Part shown: positions 43,827 through 52,602 of the stretch, in pieces
Numbering within the stretch: the first letter of the stretch is position 1
Layout: the number at the start of each line of letters is the position of its first letter
Assembly (NCBI GenBank): GCA_017535125.1
Contig: JAFXUS010000037.1
Location: forward strand, 22,438 to 86,437
Source of the DNA: Bacteroidales bacterium
Lineage (GTDB): Bacteria > Bacteroidota > Bacteroidia > Bacteroidales > UBA932
Length of the DNA: 64,000 nt
Reading direction: 5' to 3'
Made by a program: the position numbers and the translations under genes
The notes under the pieces: model-generated
Told to the model about the DNA's origin: nothing
The model's input: the letters and a program-made list of their open reading frames with translations, nothing else
Databases searched by the model: none

Positions 43827-44923
43827 CCGCGGAAGAGACATATCTGGCCTGGATGCGCTACGCCCTGTGGGACGGGGACATGCCGGAGGCAGTGGACCCC
43901 GCGGCAATCGGCGAAATGATCCGCGTCGCGGCCCGTCAGAAGACGCGGGGGCTGATCTTTGACGCGCTGATCCGTGGCGGCGCACCCCTTTCCGAAGACA
44001 GCGTGGAGCGGATGCGGCAGTTCCTGCTGCAGAATCTTTCCACCCACCGGATGCTGGACGACGCGCTCGGGCGCGCCATGACGGCGCTCCGCGAAGCGGG
44101 CATCCCCGCCGTCCTGCTGAAAGGACAGGGTGCCGCCCGCAATTACCCGAACCCGCAGTTGCGCGAATGCGGCGACATTGACATCTATATCGGTCCGGAA
44201 CGGCTCGAAGAAGCCGTCCGCACCCTGTCCCCCCTCGCCGACCGGGTGGACGACCACCTCAACGGCAAGCACTGGGAGTTGACGATGGGCCCGGCGGAAA
44301 TCGAACTGCATCAGCACACGATGCTGCCCGAAAGCCGGCGGGCGGCGCGCTTCTACCCCGCCATTGAGGAGGAAGGGCTGACGCGCGGCCTCGTGGCGCT
44401 GGAATTCAACGGCGTTCGTGTCAATACGCCCGAACCGACTTTCAACGCCTTCTATCTTTTCTACCACGCCTGGCATCATTTCATCAGCGGCGGTGTCGGA
44501 TTCCGCCAGCTGTGCGACTGGACGCTGTACCTGCACGGATACCGGGCGCAAATCGACCGGGATCGCCTGGACGCCATGCTGGACGGCATGCGCCTGCGCC
44601 GTCCCTGGCAGCTGTTCGGCAACATCGCCGTGCAGGCGCTGGGCCTGCCTCGGGAGGAGATGCCGTTCTATGAAGGCAAACGCCCGCACACCACGCACCG
44701 CATCCTGCGACTCATCCTCGCGGAAGGCAATTTCGGCCGGGGGCGCGAACCGCGTTTCCTTCGCCCGAAGGGCTATGTCGCCGGAAAAGCATACTCGTTC
44801 GGCGTCCATTTCACGCGTTTCTGCCGACGGCTGCCAATTGCACCGCGCGAAGCTTGGCAGAATTTCGTATCTTTGTCCGTGATCGGCTTCCGCCAGGTAG
44901 CCAAGGACTTGTCCAGAAAATGA
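43823..44923 (+). CDS. Uncharacterised nucleotidyltransferase (NTP_transf_5 family)
   Basis: A 366-residue protein with the family core AVLLKGQGAARNYPNP and CGDIDIYIGPERLEEAV; the Gly-Asp-Ile-Asp motif is the metal-binding site of the polymerase-beta-like fold. An HxH-type helix region follows (FYLFYHAWHHFISGG). Members are frequent in lasso-peptide and related RiPP clusters, where they may nucleotidylate or otherwise act on the peptide. It is coupled to the PqqD-like gene upstream and the ABC exporter downstream by 4-nt overlaps (ATGA). Substrate unknown. Confidence 0.85.
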   Translation: MTAEETYLAWMRYALWDGDMPEAVDPAAIGEMIRVAARQKTRGLIFDALIRGGAPLSEDSVERMRQFLLQNLSTHRMLDDALGRAMTALREAGIPAVLLKGQGAARNYPNPQLRECGDIDIYIGPERLEEAVRTLSPLADRVDDHLNGKHWELTMGPAEIELHQHTMLPESRRAARFYPAIEEEGLTRGLVALEFNGVRVNTPEPTFNAFYLFYHAWHHFISGGVGFRQLCDWTLYLHGYRAQIDRDRLDAMLDGMRLRRPWQLFGNIAVQALGLPREEMPFYEGKRPHTTHRILRLILAEGNFGRGREPRFLRPKGYVAGKAYSFGVHFTRFCRRLPIAPREAWQNFVSLSVIGFRQVAKDLSRK

Positions 44924-46554
44924 TACCGCTGCGCCAGATATTCCGGGGCCTGCGCCCGATGATCCATCCCGTCCGGGGACGGATCCTGCTCAGCGTGTTC
45001 ATCGGCGTCGTCCGCATCGCCGCGTCGCTCGGTTTCGTGTGGATCTGCAAGCGCCTGGTCGACATCGCCACCGGCGAAACCGACGCGCCGCTCCCCCTGC
45101 ACGTCGGCATCTTGCTGGGCATCATGCTCCTGCAGCTGATCTGCTCTGTAGCAGCCTCCGCATGGGAAAGTTACAATAATGTTCGCACCGGCAACGAGCT
45201 CCGCCAGGACACCTTCGCCCGCGTGCTGCGCTGTACCTGGATCGGCCGCGAGGCCTACCGCAGCGGCGACGCGGTCAACCGCCTCGAAGAGGACGTCCGC
45301 ATAGTCACCGACCTGCTGTGCGCCCGCATTCCGGAGGTCGTCATCACCGTCGTGCAGCTCGTCGCCGCCTCCGTTTACCTTATGCTCATGGCCCCGAACC
45401 TGCTCTGGGTCCTGATCGTGCTGATGGTGGCCGCCGTCGTGGGTTCGCGTCTGTATTTCCGCAAGCTGCGCGCCCTCACGGAGCACATCCGCAAGCAGGA
45501 AGGCGAGGTGCAGCAGCTCATGCAGGAGAACCTGCAGAAGCGGCTTGTGGTCCTGACCCTCATCGGCGCGGAGCGTGTGCTGACGCGCATGGGCCTGCTG
45601 CAGAAGGACGTGCTGGAGCAGACGACCCGCCGCATCGGCTACAACGCCGCGGCGCGCGGCTTCATGATTTTCGGCTTCATGGGCGGCTATGCGGCCGCCT
45701 TCCTCTGGGGCGTGTACGGCATCCGCAGCGGCGTGGTCACCTACGGTATGATGACCGCGTTCCTGCAGCTCGTGGGGCAGGTCCAGCGCCCCATCGCGGA
45801 GCTCTCCCGCCAGGTTCCCGCCTTCATCCACGCCTCCACCTCCGTGGAGCGCCTGATGGACCTGCGCCAGCTAGAGCAGGAGCCCGACGAGGCGCCGGTG
45901 GCCCTCGCGGGCGCGCCCGGCATTCGCTGCACGGACCTCAACTATGCCTATCCCGACCGGCCGGAGGAGCTGGTCCTGTCCGCGTTCAGCCACGATTTCA
46001 CGCCCGGCTCCCTGTCCGTGATCATGGGTCCCACCGGCGCCGGCAAGAGCACCCTCAGCCGCCTGGTCCTGGGCCTGCTGCACCCGTCGGCCGGCAGCGT
46101 GGAGCTCTACGACGCGCAATGCGCATTCCCCGCAGGGCCCGCCCTGCGCGGCAATTTCCGCTATGTCCCGCAGGGGAATTCCCTGCTCAGCGGGACGATT
46201 CGCGAGAACCTGCTGCTCGCGCGTGCCGACGCCTCCGAGGAGGAGCTGCGCGATGCCCTGCACACGGCGGTCGCGGACTTCGTGTTCGATTTGCCCGAAG
46301 GGCTGGACACGCCTTGCGGCGAAACGGGCAGCGGCCTCAGCGAAGGGCAGTGCCAGCGCATCGCCATCGCCCGTGCCCTGCTGCGCGACGGCGGCATCCT
46401 GATTCTCGACGAAGCCACCTCGGCGCTCGACGCCGAGACGGAGGAGACGCTGCTCGACCGCCTCTACACCCGCTTCCACGGCAGCAAGACCCTGCTCTTC
46501 ATCTCCCACCGCGACGCCATCAGCGCCCGCGCGGACAGCATCCTGCGCATCTAG
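44920..46554 (+). CDS. ABC exporter, fused membrane and ATPase domains
   Basis: A 544-residue half-transporter; the ATG at 44920 overlaps the nucleotidyltransferase stop. Six transmembrane helices span about 15-290 (for example LLSVFIGVVRIAASLGFVWI). The ATPase has Walker A GPTGAGKSTLSR, Q-loop VPQGNSLLSGTI, signature SGLSEGQCQRIAIARALL, Walker B GGILILDEATSALD and H-loop FISHRD. No N-terminal C39 peptidase domain is present, so leader removal would need a separate protease such as the S24/S26 protein at 38208. It probably works as a homodimer exporting the product of this operon. Confidence 0.93.
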   Translation: MIPLRQIFRGLRPMIHPVRGRILLSVFIGVVRIAASLGFVWICKRLVDIATGETDAPLPLHVGILLGIMLLQLICSVAASAWESYNNVRTGNELRQDTFARVLRCTWIGREAYRSGDAVNRLEEDVRIVTDLLCARIPEVVITVVQLVAASVYLMLMAPNLLWVLIVLMVAAVVGSRLYFRKLRALTEHIRKQEGEVQQLMQENLQKRLVVLTLIGAERVLTRMGLLQKDVLEQTTRRIGYNAAARGFMIFGFMGGYAAAFLWGVYGIRSGVVTYGMMTAFLQLVGQVQRPIAELSRQVPAFIHASTSVERLMDLRQLEQEPDEAPVALAGAPGIRCTDLNYAYPDRPEELVLSAFSHDFTPGSLSVIMGPTGAGKSTLSRLVLGLLHPSAGSVELYDAQCAFPAGPALRGNFRYVPQGNSLLSGTIRENLLLARADASEEELRDALHTAVADFVFDLPEGLDTPCGETGSGLSEGQCQRIAIARALLRDGGILILDEATSALDAETEETLLDRLYTRFHGSKTLLFISHRDAISARADSILRI

Positions 46555-46557
46555 CCC

Positions 46558-46995
46558 ATGGAGTGGTTGGAAAGTCTCGGCCTGTTGGGCCTGTTCCTCG
46601 GCAGCGCACTGGCCGCCTCCATCTTCCCGTTCAGCTCGGACGCGCTCTACATCGCCGTGCTCGCAGCGACGAAGAACCCCGTCGGCTGCCTCGTCGCCGG
46701 GACGGCCGGCAGCTGGCTCGGCAGCCTGCTCACCTACGGCCTGGGCTGGCTGGGGAAATGGGAATGGATCGAGAAATGGCTCAAGGTGAGCCACGAGAAA
46801 CTGGAGAAGCATCACGCCTCCGTGCAAAAATACGGCGCCTGGCTGGCGCTGCTGAGCGGCATCCCCGTCATCGGGGACATCCTCGTGCTGGCGCTCGGAT
46901 TCTACCGCACCAAGCCCGGCTGGACCTTCGTCCTGCTGCTGGTCGGCAAACTCACCCGCTTCCTGATCTGGAACGCGGTGGTCGGATTATTCTAG
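46558..46995 (+). CDS. YqaA/DedA-like (VTT domain) membrane protein
   Basis: A 145-residue membrane protein of the SNARE-associated/VTT (DedA, YqaA) family. It has LFLGSALAASIFPFSSDALY near the N-terminus and the re-entrant-loop motif GTAGSWLGSLLTYGLGWLG, then YGAWLALLSGIPVIGDILVLALGFYR. DedA relatives are implicated in recycling undecaprenyl phosphate or phospholipids across the membrane. It starts 3 nt after the ABC exporter stop but is common outside that context. It overlaps the convergent DUF456 gene by 4 nt. Confidence 0.88.
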   Translation: MEWLESLGLLGLFLGSALAASIFPFSSDALYIAVLAATKNPVGCLVAGTAGSWLGSLLTYGLGWLGKWEWIEKWLKVSHEKLEKHHASVQKYGAWLALLSGIPVIGDILVLALGFYRTKPGWTFVLLLVGKLTRFLIWNAVVGLF

Positions 46996-47483
46996 ATGAA
47001 AACGATGATGTAATAGAGCATCACCGCGGAAGCGATGAGCTTGATACCCGTGCCCGAAAGGAACCCCAGGAAGGCACCGAGCGAGGCCTTGATCGAGGAG
47101 CCCGCGCCCTTGCCGGCGAGCAGGAACTCGGCCAGGAAGGCACCGAGCAGCGAAGTTACCACCATGCCGAAAGGCAGCGGAAAGATCAGGCCCGCGAAAA
47201 GTCCCAGGATGGCGCCCCAGGAGGCGTATCTGCTGCCGCCCGTCAGCTTGGTGAACCAGGCAGGGACGATGTAGTCCATCACCGTGACGACGACGGTGAC
47301 GCCCAGCAGCACGAACAGGAGCGTCAGCGACATCGTCTCGCCGGCCCCGTTGGTGCCGCCGAAGAAATACATCAGCAGGATGCCCACCCAGCTGAGCGGC
47401 GGCCCGGGGAGCCCGGGAATGACGCTGCCGATGATCCCCACGACGCCGAGGATCACGGCCAGAATAATCATTACGGTGTTCAT
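46992..47483 (-). CDS. DUF456 membrane protein
   Basis: A 163-residue, strongly hydrophobic, glycine-rich protein with about five helices. It contains IIGSVIPGLPGPPLSWVGILL and the duplicated glycine-rich segments LGLFAGLIFPLPFGMVV and LGAFLAEFLL that define DUF456. The function of the family is unknown. It begins 1 base after the stop of the barrel-protein gene, so both are probably co-transcribed. Confidence 0.9.
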   Translation of the reverse strand: MNTVMIILAVILGVVGIIGSVIPGLPGPPLSWVGILLMYFFGGTNGAGETMSLTLLFVLLGVTVVVTVMDYIVPAWFTKLTGGSRYASWGAILGLFAGLIFPLPFGMVVTSLLGAFLAEFLLAGKGAGSSIKASLGAFLGFLSGTGIKLIASAVMLYYIIVFI

Positions 47484-47484
47484 T

Positions 47485-48093
47485 TTAGAACAGCAGCCCT
47501 GCGCCGATGGTCAGGGTATTGTTGTGAATCTCCTGCTCGGGGATGAGCCGGCTGATGCCGAAGGCGTAGCTGACGCGGATCTGCACGGCATCGGCGATGG
47601 TGACGGCCGCGCCGAGATTCCACTGGAGGTTCGCCCGCGTGAGCGGACGCATGGGGTCGGTGACGTCCTTGTTCGTCTCGAACTGATTCTTTTCGTACAG
47701 GTTGCCGAGCAGGCCCACGTTGAAGACCGGACCCGTGAAGAATGACGCCATGGCCCCTTCCGTCATGTTGAACGTGTATTTGATGTCCAGCGGGAAGGAC
47801 AGGTAGTGCATCTTGATGTACTTGGGTTTCTGGTCGGCGTCATTGCGCCCGGACTGGTAGTAGAAATACAGGCCGGGCTCGAAGGTCAGACCCGCCAGCG
47901 CCGAGAAATAGAACTCGTGGCTGACTCCGGCATAGAATCCGTGCAGCGGATGTTTCGTGAGGAACTGGGAGCAGTCCGTACCCTTGAAAGAGTTCATCGC
48001 GTAGCCGACTCCGGCGTTCCAGTTCTGTTGCGCAAAGGCCGCCGTACCACTGAACAGGGCGGCTGCGAGCAGAAGAATCTTGATCTTTTTCAC
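47485..48093 (-). CDS. Outer-membrane beta-barrel protein (PorT family), GTG start
   Basis: A 202-residue exported barrel. The first codon is GTG at 48093, giving the signal KKIKILLLAAALFSGTAAFAQQ and then WNAGVGYAMNSFKG. Repeated amphipathic strands and the final NTLTIGAGLLF fit the outer-membrane beta-barrel family common in Bacteroidota. A TATTTTTG box 24 nt upstream (48118-48125) supports the start. No specific function can be assigned. Confidence 0.82.
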   Translation of the reverse strand: MKKIKILLLAAALFSGTAAFAQQNWNAGVGYAMNSFKGTDCSQFLTKHPLHGFYAGVSHEFYFSALAGLTFEPGLYFYYQSGRNDADQKPKYIKMHYLSFPLDIKYTFNMTEGAMASFFTGPVFNVGLLGNLYEKNQFETNKDVTDPMRPLTRANLQWNLGAAVTIADAVQIRVSYAFGISRLIPEQEIHNNTLTIGAGLLF

Positions 48094-48117
48094 GTTTCGC
48101 GCGTTTTAATCCAATCA

Positions 48118-48144
48118 CAAAAATACGAAAAAAATGTATTTTTG
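48118..48144. promoter_or_regulatory. Divergent promoters for the barrel gene and mutY
   Basis: Minus-strand TATTTTTG at 48118-48125 (24 nt leader) and plus-strand TATTTTTG at 48137-48144, which ends 5 nt before the mutY ATG and would give a leaderless mutY mRNA. Confidence 0.5.
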
Positions 48145-48149
48145 CAGCC

Positions 48150-49206
48150 ATGTCGTCTTTTTCCGAAACCATCCTGTCCTGGTATGACGCCCACGGCCGC
48201 GACCTGCCCTGGCGCCGCACCCGGGATCCGTACGCCATCCTGCTGAGCGAGATCATCCTCCAGCAGACGCGCATCGCCCAGGGGCAGGCCTATTGGGAGC
48301 GGTTCATGGCCGCCTGGCCGGACGTGCAGGCGCTCGCCGCGGCGGACGAGGACGACGTACTGCGCTGCTGGCAGGGGCTCGGTTATTACAGCCGCGCGCG
48401 CAACCTGCACACCGCCGCGCGGCAGATTGCAGCGGCCGGACATTTCCCGGATATCCTCGCGGGGATCCGGGCGCTCAAGGGCGTCGGCGACTACACGGCA
48501 GCGGCCATCGGCTCCATCGCCTTCGGGCTGCCGGCGGCCGTCGTGGACGGCAACGTGTACCGCGTGCTGGCGCGGCATTTCGGCATCGCAACGCCGGTCG
48601 GCTCCACCACCGCGAAAAAGGAATTCACGGCCCTCGCCCAGTCGCTGCTTCCGGCCGGCCGGCCCGGCGACTTCAATCAAGGCATGATGGACTTCGGCGC
48701 GATGCAGTGCACGCCGGCGGCGCCGGACTGCGCGGGCTGTCCGCTCGCGGGCAGCTGCGCCGCGCTCGCCGCCGGCCGCGTGGACGAGCTCCCCGTCCGG
48801 GAGAAGGGCCCCGCCGTGCAGGAGCGCCGATTCAGCTATGTCTTCCTGCGCTTCCGCGACCGTACCGCCATCCGCAAACGCCCCGTCGGCGACATCTGGG
48901 CGGGATTATATGAGCCGCTGGTCTGCGACCATCGGCTCCAGGGCTTCGCCAATGACGGGGGAAGAATCCCCCGACACCCCCTCGGTCGCTTCGCTCCGAC
49001 CGCCTCCGACCAACTTCCGAACAACGTAACCCTGTTAAAAACCGGCTTCAAGCACCAGCTGACGCATAGGACCTTGATTGTCGATTTCTACCTCTGGGAG
49101 CCGGCGGAGGAGCCCGCGCTGCCGGATGGCTATTTCTGGATCGAAGAAGCGGAGCTCGACCGTTACGCCAAGCCCCGCCTCTTCGAGCGTCTGTTGGAAT
49201 CGCTTC

Positions 49207-49214
<8 letters not shown>
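48150..49214 (+). CDS. mutY: A/G-specific adenine DNA glycosylase MutY, with repeat-derived insertion
   Basis: MutY removes adenine mispaired with 8-oxoguanine. The 354-residue enzyme has the helix-hairpin-helix core with [20 protein letters not shown] (read in parts; ILQQTR holds the catalytic region), [16 protein letters not shown] and the 4Fe-4S ligands [17 protein letters not shown]. The C-terminal NUDIX-like domain runs from about 220. Residues about 267-287, between [10 protein letters not shown] and the [10 protein letters not shown] segment, come from a repeat element (48951-49010) also found near the rRNA genes. The frame is preserved and the insertion lies in a loop. Its 3' end overlaps the convergent ATPase gene by 8 nt. 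Confidence 0.95.
48951..49010. repeat. Family-2 element inside mutY
   Basis: Starts AATGACGGGGGAAGAATCCC with a GGGGG/CCCCC palindrome, then a CGGTCG-CTT-CGCTCCG hairpin. Shares a 13-base identical block and the overall layout with 63602-63649. Encodes about 20 residues in a MutY C-terminal loop. Confidence 0.75.
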
Positions 49215-49860
<646 letters not shown>

Positions 49861-49865
49861 CGTCC

Positions 49866-49893
49866 CAAAGGTAGCAATTATTTATTATCTTTG
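49866..49893. promoter_or_regulatory. Divergent promoters for lolD and tRNA-Pro
   Basis: Minus-strand TACCTTTG (49866-49873) lies 5 nt before the lolD ATG. Plus-strand TATCTTTG (49886-49893) lies 9 nt before the tRNA-Pro 5' end, the spacing expected if transcription starts close to the tRNA. Confidence 0.6.
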
Positions 49894-49902
49894 CACGCTC
49901 TT

Positions 49903-49976
49903 CGGGGTGTGGCGCAGTTGGCTAGCGCATCTGGTTTGGGACCAGAGGGTCGTGTGTTCGAGTCACATCACCCCGA
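49903..49976 (+). tRNA. tRNA-Pro (anticodon TGG)
   Basis: A full cloverleaf can be drawn: acceptor CGGGGTG with CACCCCG, D-arm GCGCAGTTGGCTAGCGC, anticodon stem TCTGG/CCAGA with loop TTTGGGA, and T-loop TTCGAGT. CCA is not encoded. A promoter box lies 9 nt upstream and a terminator hairpin 12 nt downstream, so it is a single-gene unit. Confidence 0.97.
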
Positions 49977-49987
49977 CGATGAATAAA

Positions 49988-50011
49988 AAAGCCGCCCGGC
50001 GGGGCGGCTTT
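49988..50011. terminator. Bidirectional terminator between tRNA-Pro and mdh
   Basis: Stem AAAGCCGCCC with GGGCGGCTTT and a 4-base loop. A T-rich stretch follows on both strands, so it can stop tRNA-Pro (plus) and mdh (minus). Confidence 0.85.
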
Positions 50012-50017
50012 AATTTG

Positions 50018-51004
50018 TCAGAGGTTCGGATTGCATTTCTTCCACTCGGAGGTCGGCGGGATGATGCCGAGCTCGATGATCTCGTCGCGCATGGCGCAGA
50101 GGTGCTCGTAGGAAGCCTGCAGGTCGGCCATTTCCGCGGCGGTGCCGGCGGGGTCGGTGAAGTGCACGCCGGTCGCGTCGATCACGGACGGCATGGCCAT
50201 CATCACGTTCTTGTAGGCGGCGTTGTTGACGTAGCAGCCGGCGGGCCAGGTGAACTTGTCACCGCCCATCGCGGCCTCGATCATCTTGACGGCGTTGTAG
50301 GCAGGGCTCTGGAAGGAGCTGCGGCCGCGGAGCTTGATGATGTTGGAGCCGCCCTGGATGGTGTCGTGCTTGATCTCGGCCCAGCGCTCGGCGGAGAGTT
50401 TCTTGTCGGCGAGCGGGGTGCCGTCGATGAGGGCCTTGGAGGCGAACACCGCCATGGCTTCGCCGTGACCGCCGTAGGTATAGGCGTTCGTGACCTTGCA
50501 CTGCTGCACGCCGAACTCGAGGGCCAGCGCCTCCTGGAGACGGGTGGAGTCGAGGGCGGCGAGGGTGGTCACGCACTCGGGCTTGACACCGGAGTGGAGC
50601 AGCACCACGAGACCGGTCAAGTCGGCCGGGTTGAAGATCACCACGATGTGCTTGACGTCCGGGCAGTATTTCTTCACGTCCTTGCCGAAGTCCTCGGCGA
50701 TCTGGCAGTTGCCCTTGAGCAGGTCCTCACGGGTCATGCCTTCCTTGCGGGGGGCGCCGCCGGAGGAGATGATGTACTTGGCGTCCTTGTAGGCGACGGC
50801 CGGATCGGTGGTCCAGGTGATGTTGGCGCCTTCGAAAGCGCAGTGGTCCATCTCGGCGACGACGCCGCGCAGACCGGGCTCATACACGTCGTAGAGGCAG
50901 ATGTTCGGCGTAAGCTTGAGCATCAACGCGGTCTGGGCCATGTTGGAGCCGATCATGCCTGCGGCACCGACAATGACCAATTTTTCATTAGAAAGATAGT
51001 TCAT
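50018..51004 (-). CDS. mdh: Malate dehydrogenase
   Basis: A 328-residue NAD-dependent malate dehydrogenase of the lactate/malate dehydrogenase family. The nucleotide-binding motif is LVIVGAAGMIGSNMAQTA, followed by YIISSGGAPRKEGMTR (substrate-binding Arg loop), IFNPADLTGLV and the catalytic His in YGGHGEAMAVF. Cytoplasmic, TCA cycle and fumarate-respiration branch. A TATATTTG box lies 38 nt upstream (51043-51050) and a terminator directly downstream, so it is monocistronic. Confidence 0.96.
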   Translation of the reverse strand: MNYLSNEKLVIVGAAGMIGSNMAQTALMLKLTPNICLYDVYEPGLRGVVAEMDHCAFEGANITWTTDPAVAYKDAKYIISSGGAPRKEGMTREDLLKGNCQIAEDFGKDVKKYCPDVKHIVVIFNPADLTGLVVLLHSGVKPECVTTLAALDSTRLQEALALEFGVQQCKVTNAYTYGGHGEAMAVFASKALIDGTPLADKKLSAERWAEIKHDTIQGGSNIIKLRGRSSFQSPAYNAVKMIEAAMGGDKFTWPAGCYVNNAAYKNVMMAMPSVIDATGVHFTDPAGTAAEMADLQASYEHLCAMRDEIIELGIIPPTSEWKKCNPNL

Positions 51005-51042
51005 ATTGGGTTGTTTTGATTGACGTCTTTTGAAAAATCACG

Positions 51043-51069
51043 CAAATATACAAAAAATCATTATCTTTG
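51043..51069. promoter_or_regulatory. Divergent promoters for mdh and the phosphopantetheinyl transferase
   Basis: Minus-strand TATATTTG (51043-51050) is 38 nt from the mdh ATG. Plus-strand TATCTTTG (51062-51069) is 19 nt from the ATG at 51089. Confidence 0.65.
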
Positions 51070-51088
51070 CGATGTTATAAACCGTTTT

Positions 51089-51739
51089 ATGGCCCTATAT
51101 CTCATCAAAGATCTGGACGATGACTACCACTCGCGGGTAGGTGTCTGGCAGATCACGGAGACCGAGGAAGAACTACGCTCGCTCTCATCCGTCCCCTCCG
51201 ACGAGCTGGAGGAAATTTCATACATCAAGAGTGAATCCCTGCGCAAGCAGAAGCTGGCCGTCCGCTGCCTGCTGGACGCGCTTTTCGAGGAGAAAGTCTA
51301 TCTGAGCCACCACGATAACGGCAAGCCGTATATCGAGAACTCAGCCATGAATATCAGCATCACCCACACCAACCGCTACGTCGCCGTCATCCTGAATCCG
51401 ACGGACGAGGTGGGCATCGACTGCGAGTCGCTCGACCGCGATTTCTCGGCCGTCAGGAAGAAGGCCCTTTCCGAAGATGAAATCGAGGAAGTGGACGAAA
51501 TCGACGAGGAGCAGCGCAACGAGCAGCTCGCCCTCTACTGGTGCGCCAAGGAAGCCGTGTACAAGATGATCTCGCAGTACGGCGTCGATTTCGCCGAGCA
51601 GATCGAGATCGACGATTTCCGCATGCGCGGCGAAGGCGAACTGGTGGCCACGTTCACGGACAAGGACGGCTTCGAAGAGGAATATGAACTTCAATACATG
51701 ACCTTCGACCGCCACGTCCTCGTCTGGGTCGTCGGGTAG
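51089..51739 (+). CDS. 4'-phosphopantetheinyl transferase superfamily protein
   Basis: A 216-residue Sfp-like enzyme that would attach phosphopantetheine to carrier proteins. Motifs are ISITHTNRYVAVIL, VGIDCESLDRDF (metal-binding Asp-x-Glu) and WCAKEAVYKM (catalytic Lys). The start at 51089 (MALYLIKDLDDDYHS) follows the promoter box at 51062-51069, which excludes the longer frame. It stands alone between mdh and a decayed RhuM-family gene; the carrier protein partner is not in the window. Confidence 0.92.
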   Translation: MALYLIKDLDDDYHSRVGVWQITETEEELRSLSSVPSDELEEISYIKSESLRKQKLAVRCLLDALFEEKVYLSHHDNGKPYIENSAMNISITHTNRYVAVILNPTDEVGIDCESLDRDFSAVRKKALSEDEIEEVDEIDEEQRNEQLALYWCAKEAVYKMISQYGVDFAEQIEIDDFRMRGEGELVATFTDKDGFEEEYELQYMTFDRHVLVWVVG

Positions 51740-51751
51740 AGCCTTCCCTCC

Positions 51752-52596
51752 TTATTTCTTCCGAAGCCTCAGTATCATCTCTTCAGGATCGACGGCTTGC
51801 ATCAAAGTGATGCCAAACCACCTTTTCCCGAGGTCCTTCAGCGAGGCCCCGACAAGATAGACCGAGTTGTCAATAATAAGGAATCTGTCATGGGACTTCC
51901 TGAAGAGTCGGACTTCAATCATTGGATATTGCCTGTTGTGCTTGTTGATATCCAGTTGTAGTTGTCTGGTTATATGCTGCGTGTACACAGAAGCCGTCAC
52001 CTCCGCCCCACGTTTATCCAGCATGGTCAGCACCGTGTCGTCAATATAGTTGTCTATAAGAATGATTCTGGTTCTGGCATCTCGGATTAGATTGCAAACA
52101 AACTCGTACGCATCATAAATCTGGCCATCGAAAAAGATACCCTCAACTGGCGGCAAAGACGTTTTAACAAAAAAGTCTATCTTTTCTTCCGCATCGGCTA
52201 CTCGTTTTTCCAACTGATCCAATCGAGGGTTAATAGCATACCCGCGAAACAAATATTCCTTTAACACCATATTCGCCCACCGTCGGAAAGCTATTCCCCG
52301 CGAAGAATGAACCCTATAACCAACAGACAGGACCATATCCAGGTTGAAGTATTCTTTCGATCGATGGACCAATCGATTCCCTTCGATTTGAACTGTCGCA
52401 AAAATTGCGACAGTTGAAAGATCCTTCAGTTCTTCTTTTAGCGCGGTATTGATATGTTTCCCTATCGTTTTAATAATTGCATACGATCCAGCCAAACTGT
52501 TTCTTGCTCCATTCGAACTTCCAGGCGAATAGAATCGTCCGGGTTATAAATTGCAATCTCTCCGATTGACTCTAAACTTTTATGCTCTTCCATCAT
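51752..52596 (-). pseudogene. RhuM-family (virulence protein RhuM/PLD-like) pseudogene, frameshifted by a small deletion
   Basis: Two frames together make a RhuM-type protein. The N-terminal piece starts at an ATG at 52596 (or 52593) and encodes IAIYNPDDSIRLEVRMEQET and VWLDRMQL before a stop at 52464-52462. The rest (51752-52495) is in another frame and continues with KTIGKHINTALKEELKDLS, FNLDMVLSVGYRVHS and a phospholipase-D-like end (SHDRFLIIDNSVYLVGAS). Family members have about eight more residues between MQL and KTIGKHI, so a loss of about 22 bases best explains the break. The region is visibly more AT-rich than its neighbours, which points to recent acquisition. The second piece could start only at a TTG. 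Confidence 0.85.
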
Positions 52597-52602
52597 CGCG
52601 AG

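Noticed and set aside
46862..46880. CCCCGTCATCGGGG palindrome in the YqaA-like gene
   Set aside because: It encodes the conserved IPVIGD segment of the family, so it is native coding sequence.
45318..47546. Open frame of 742 codons on the plus strand over the ABC exporter, YqaA-like, DUF456 and barrel genes
   Set aside because: Arginine/proline-rich shadow frame crossing four well-supported genes on both strands.
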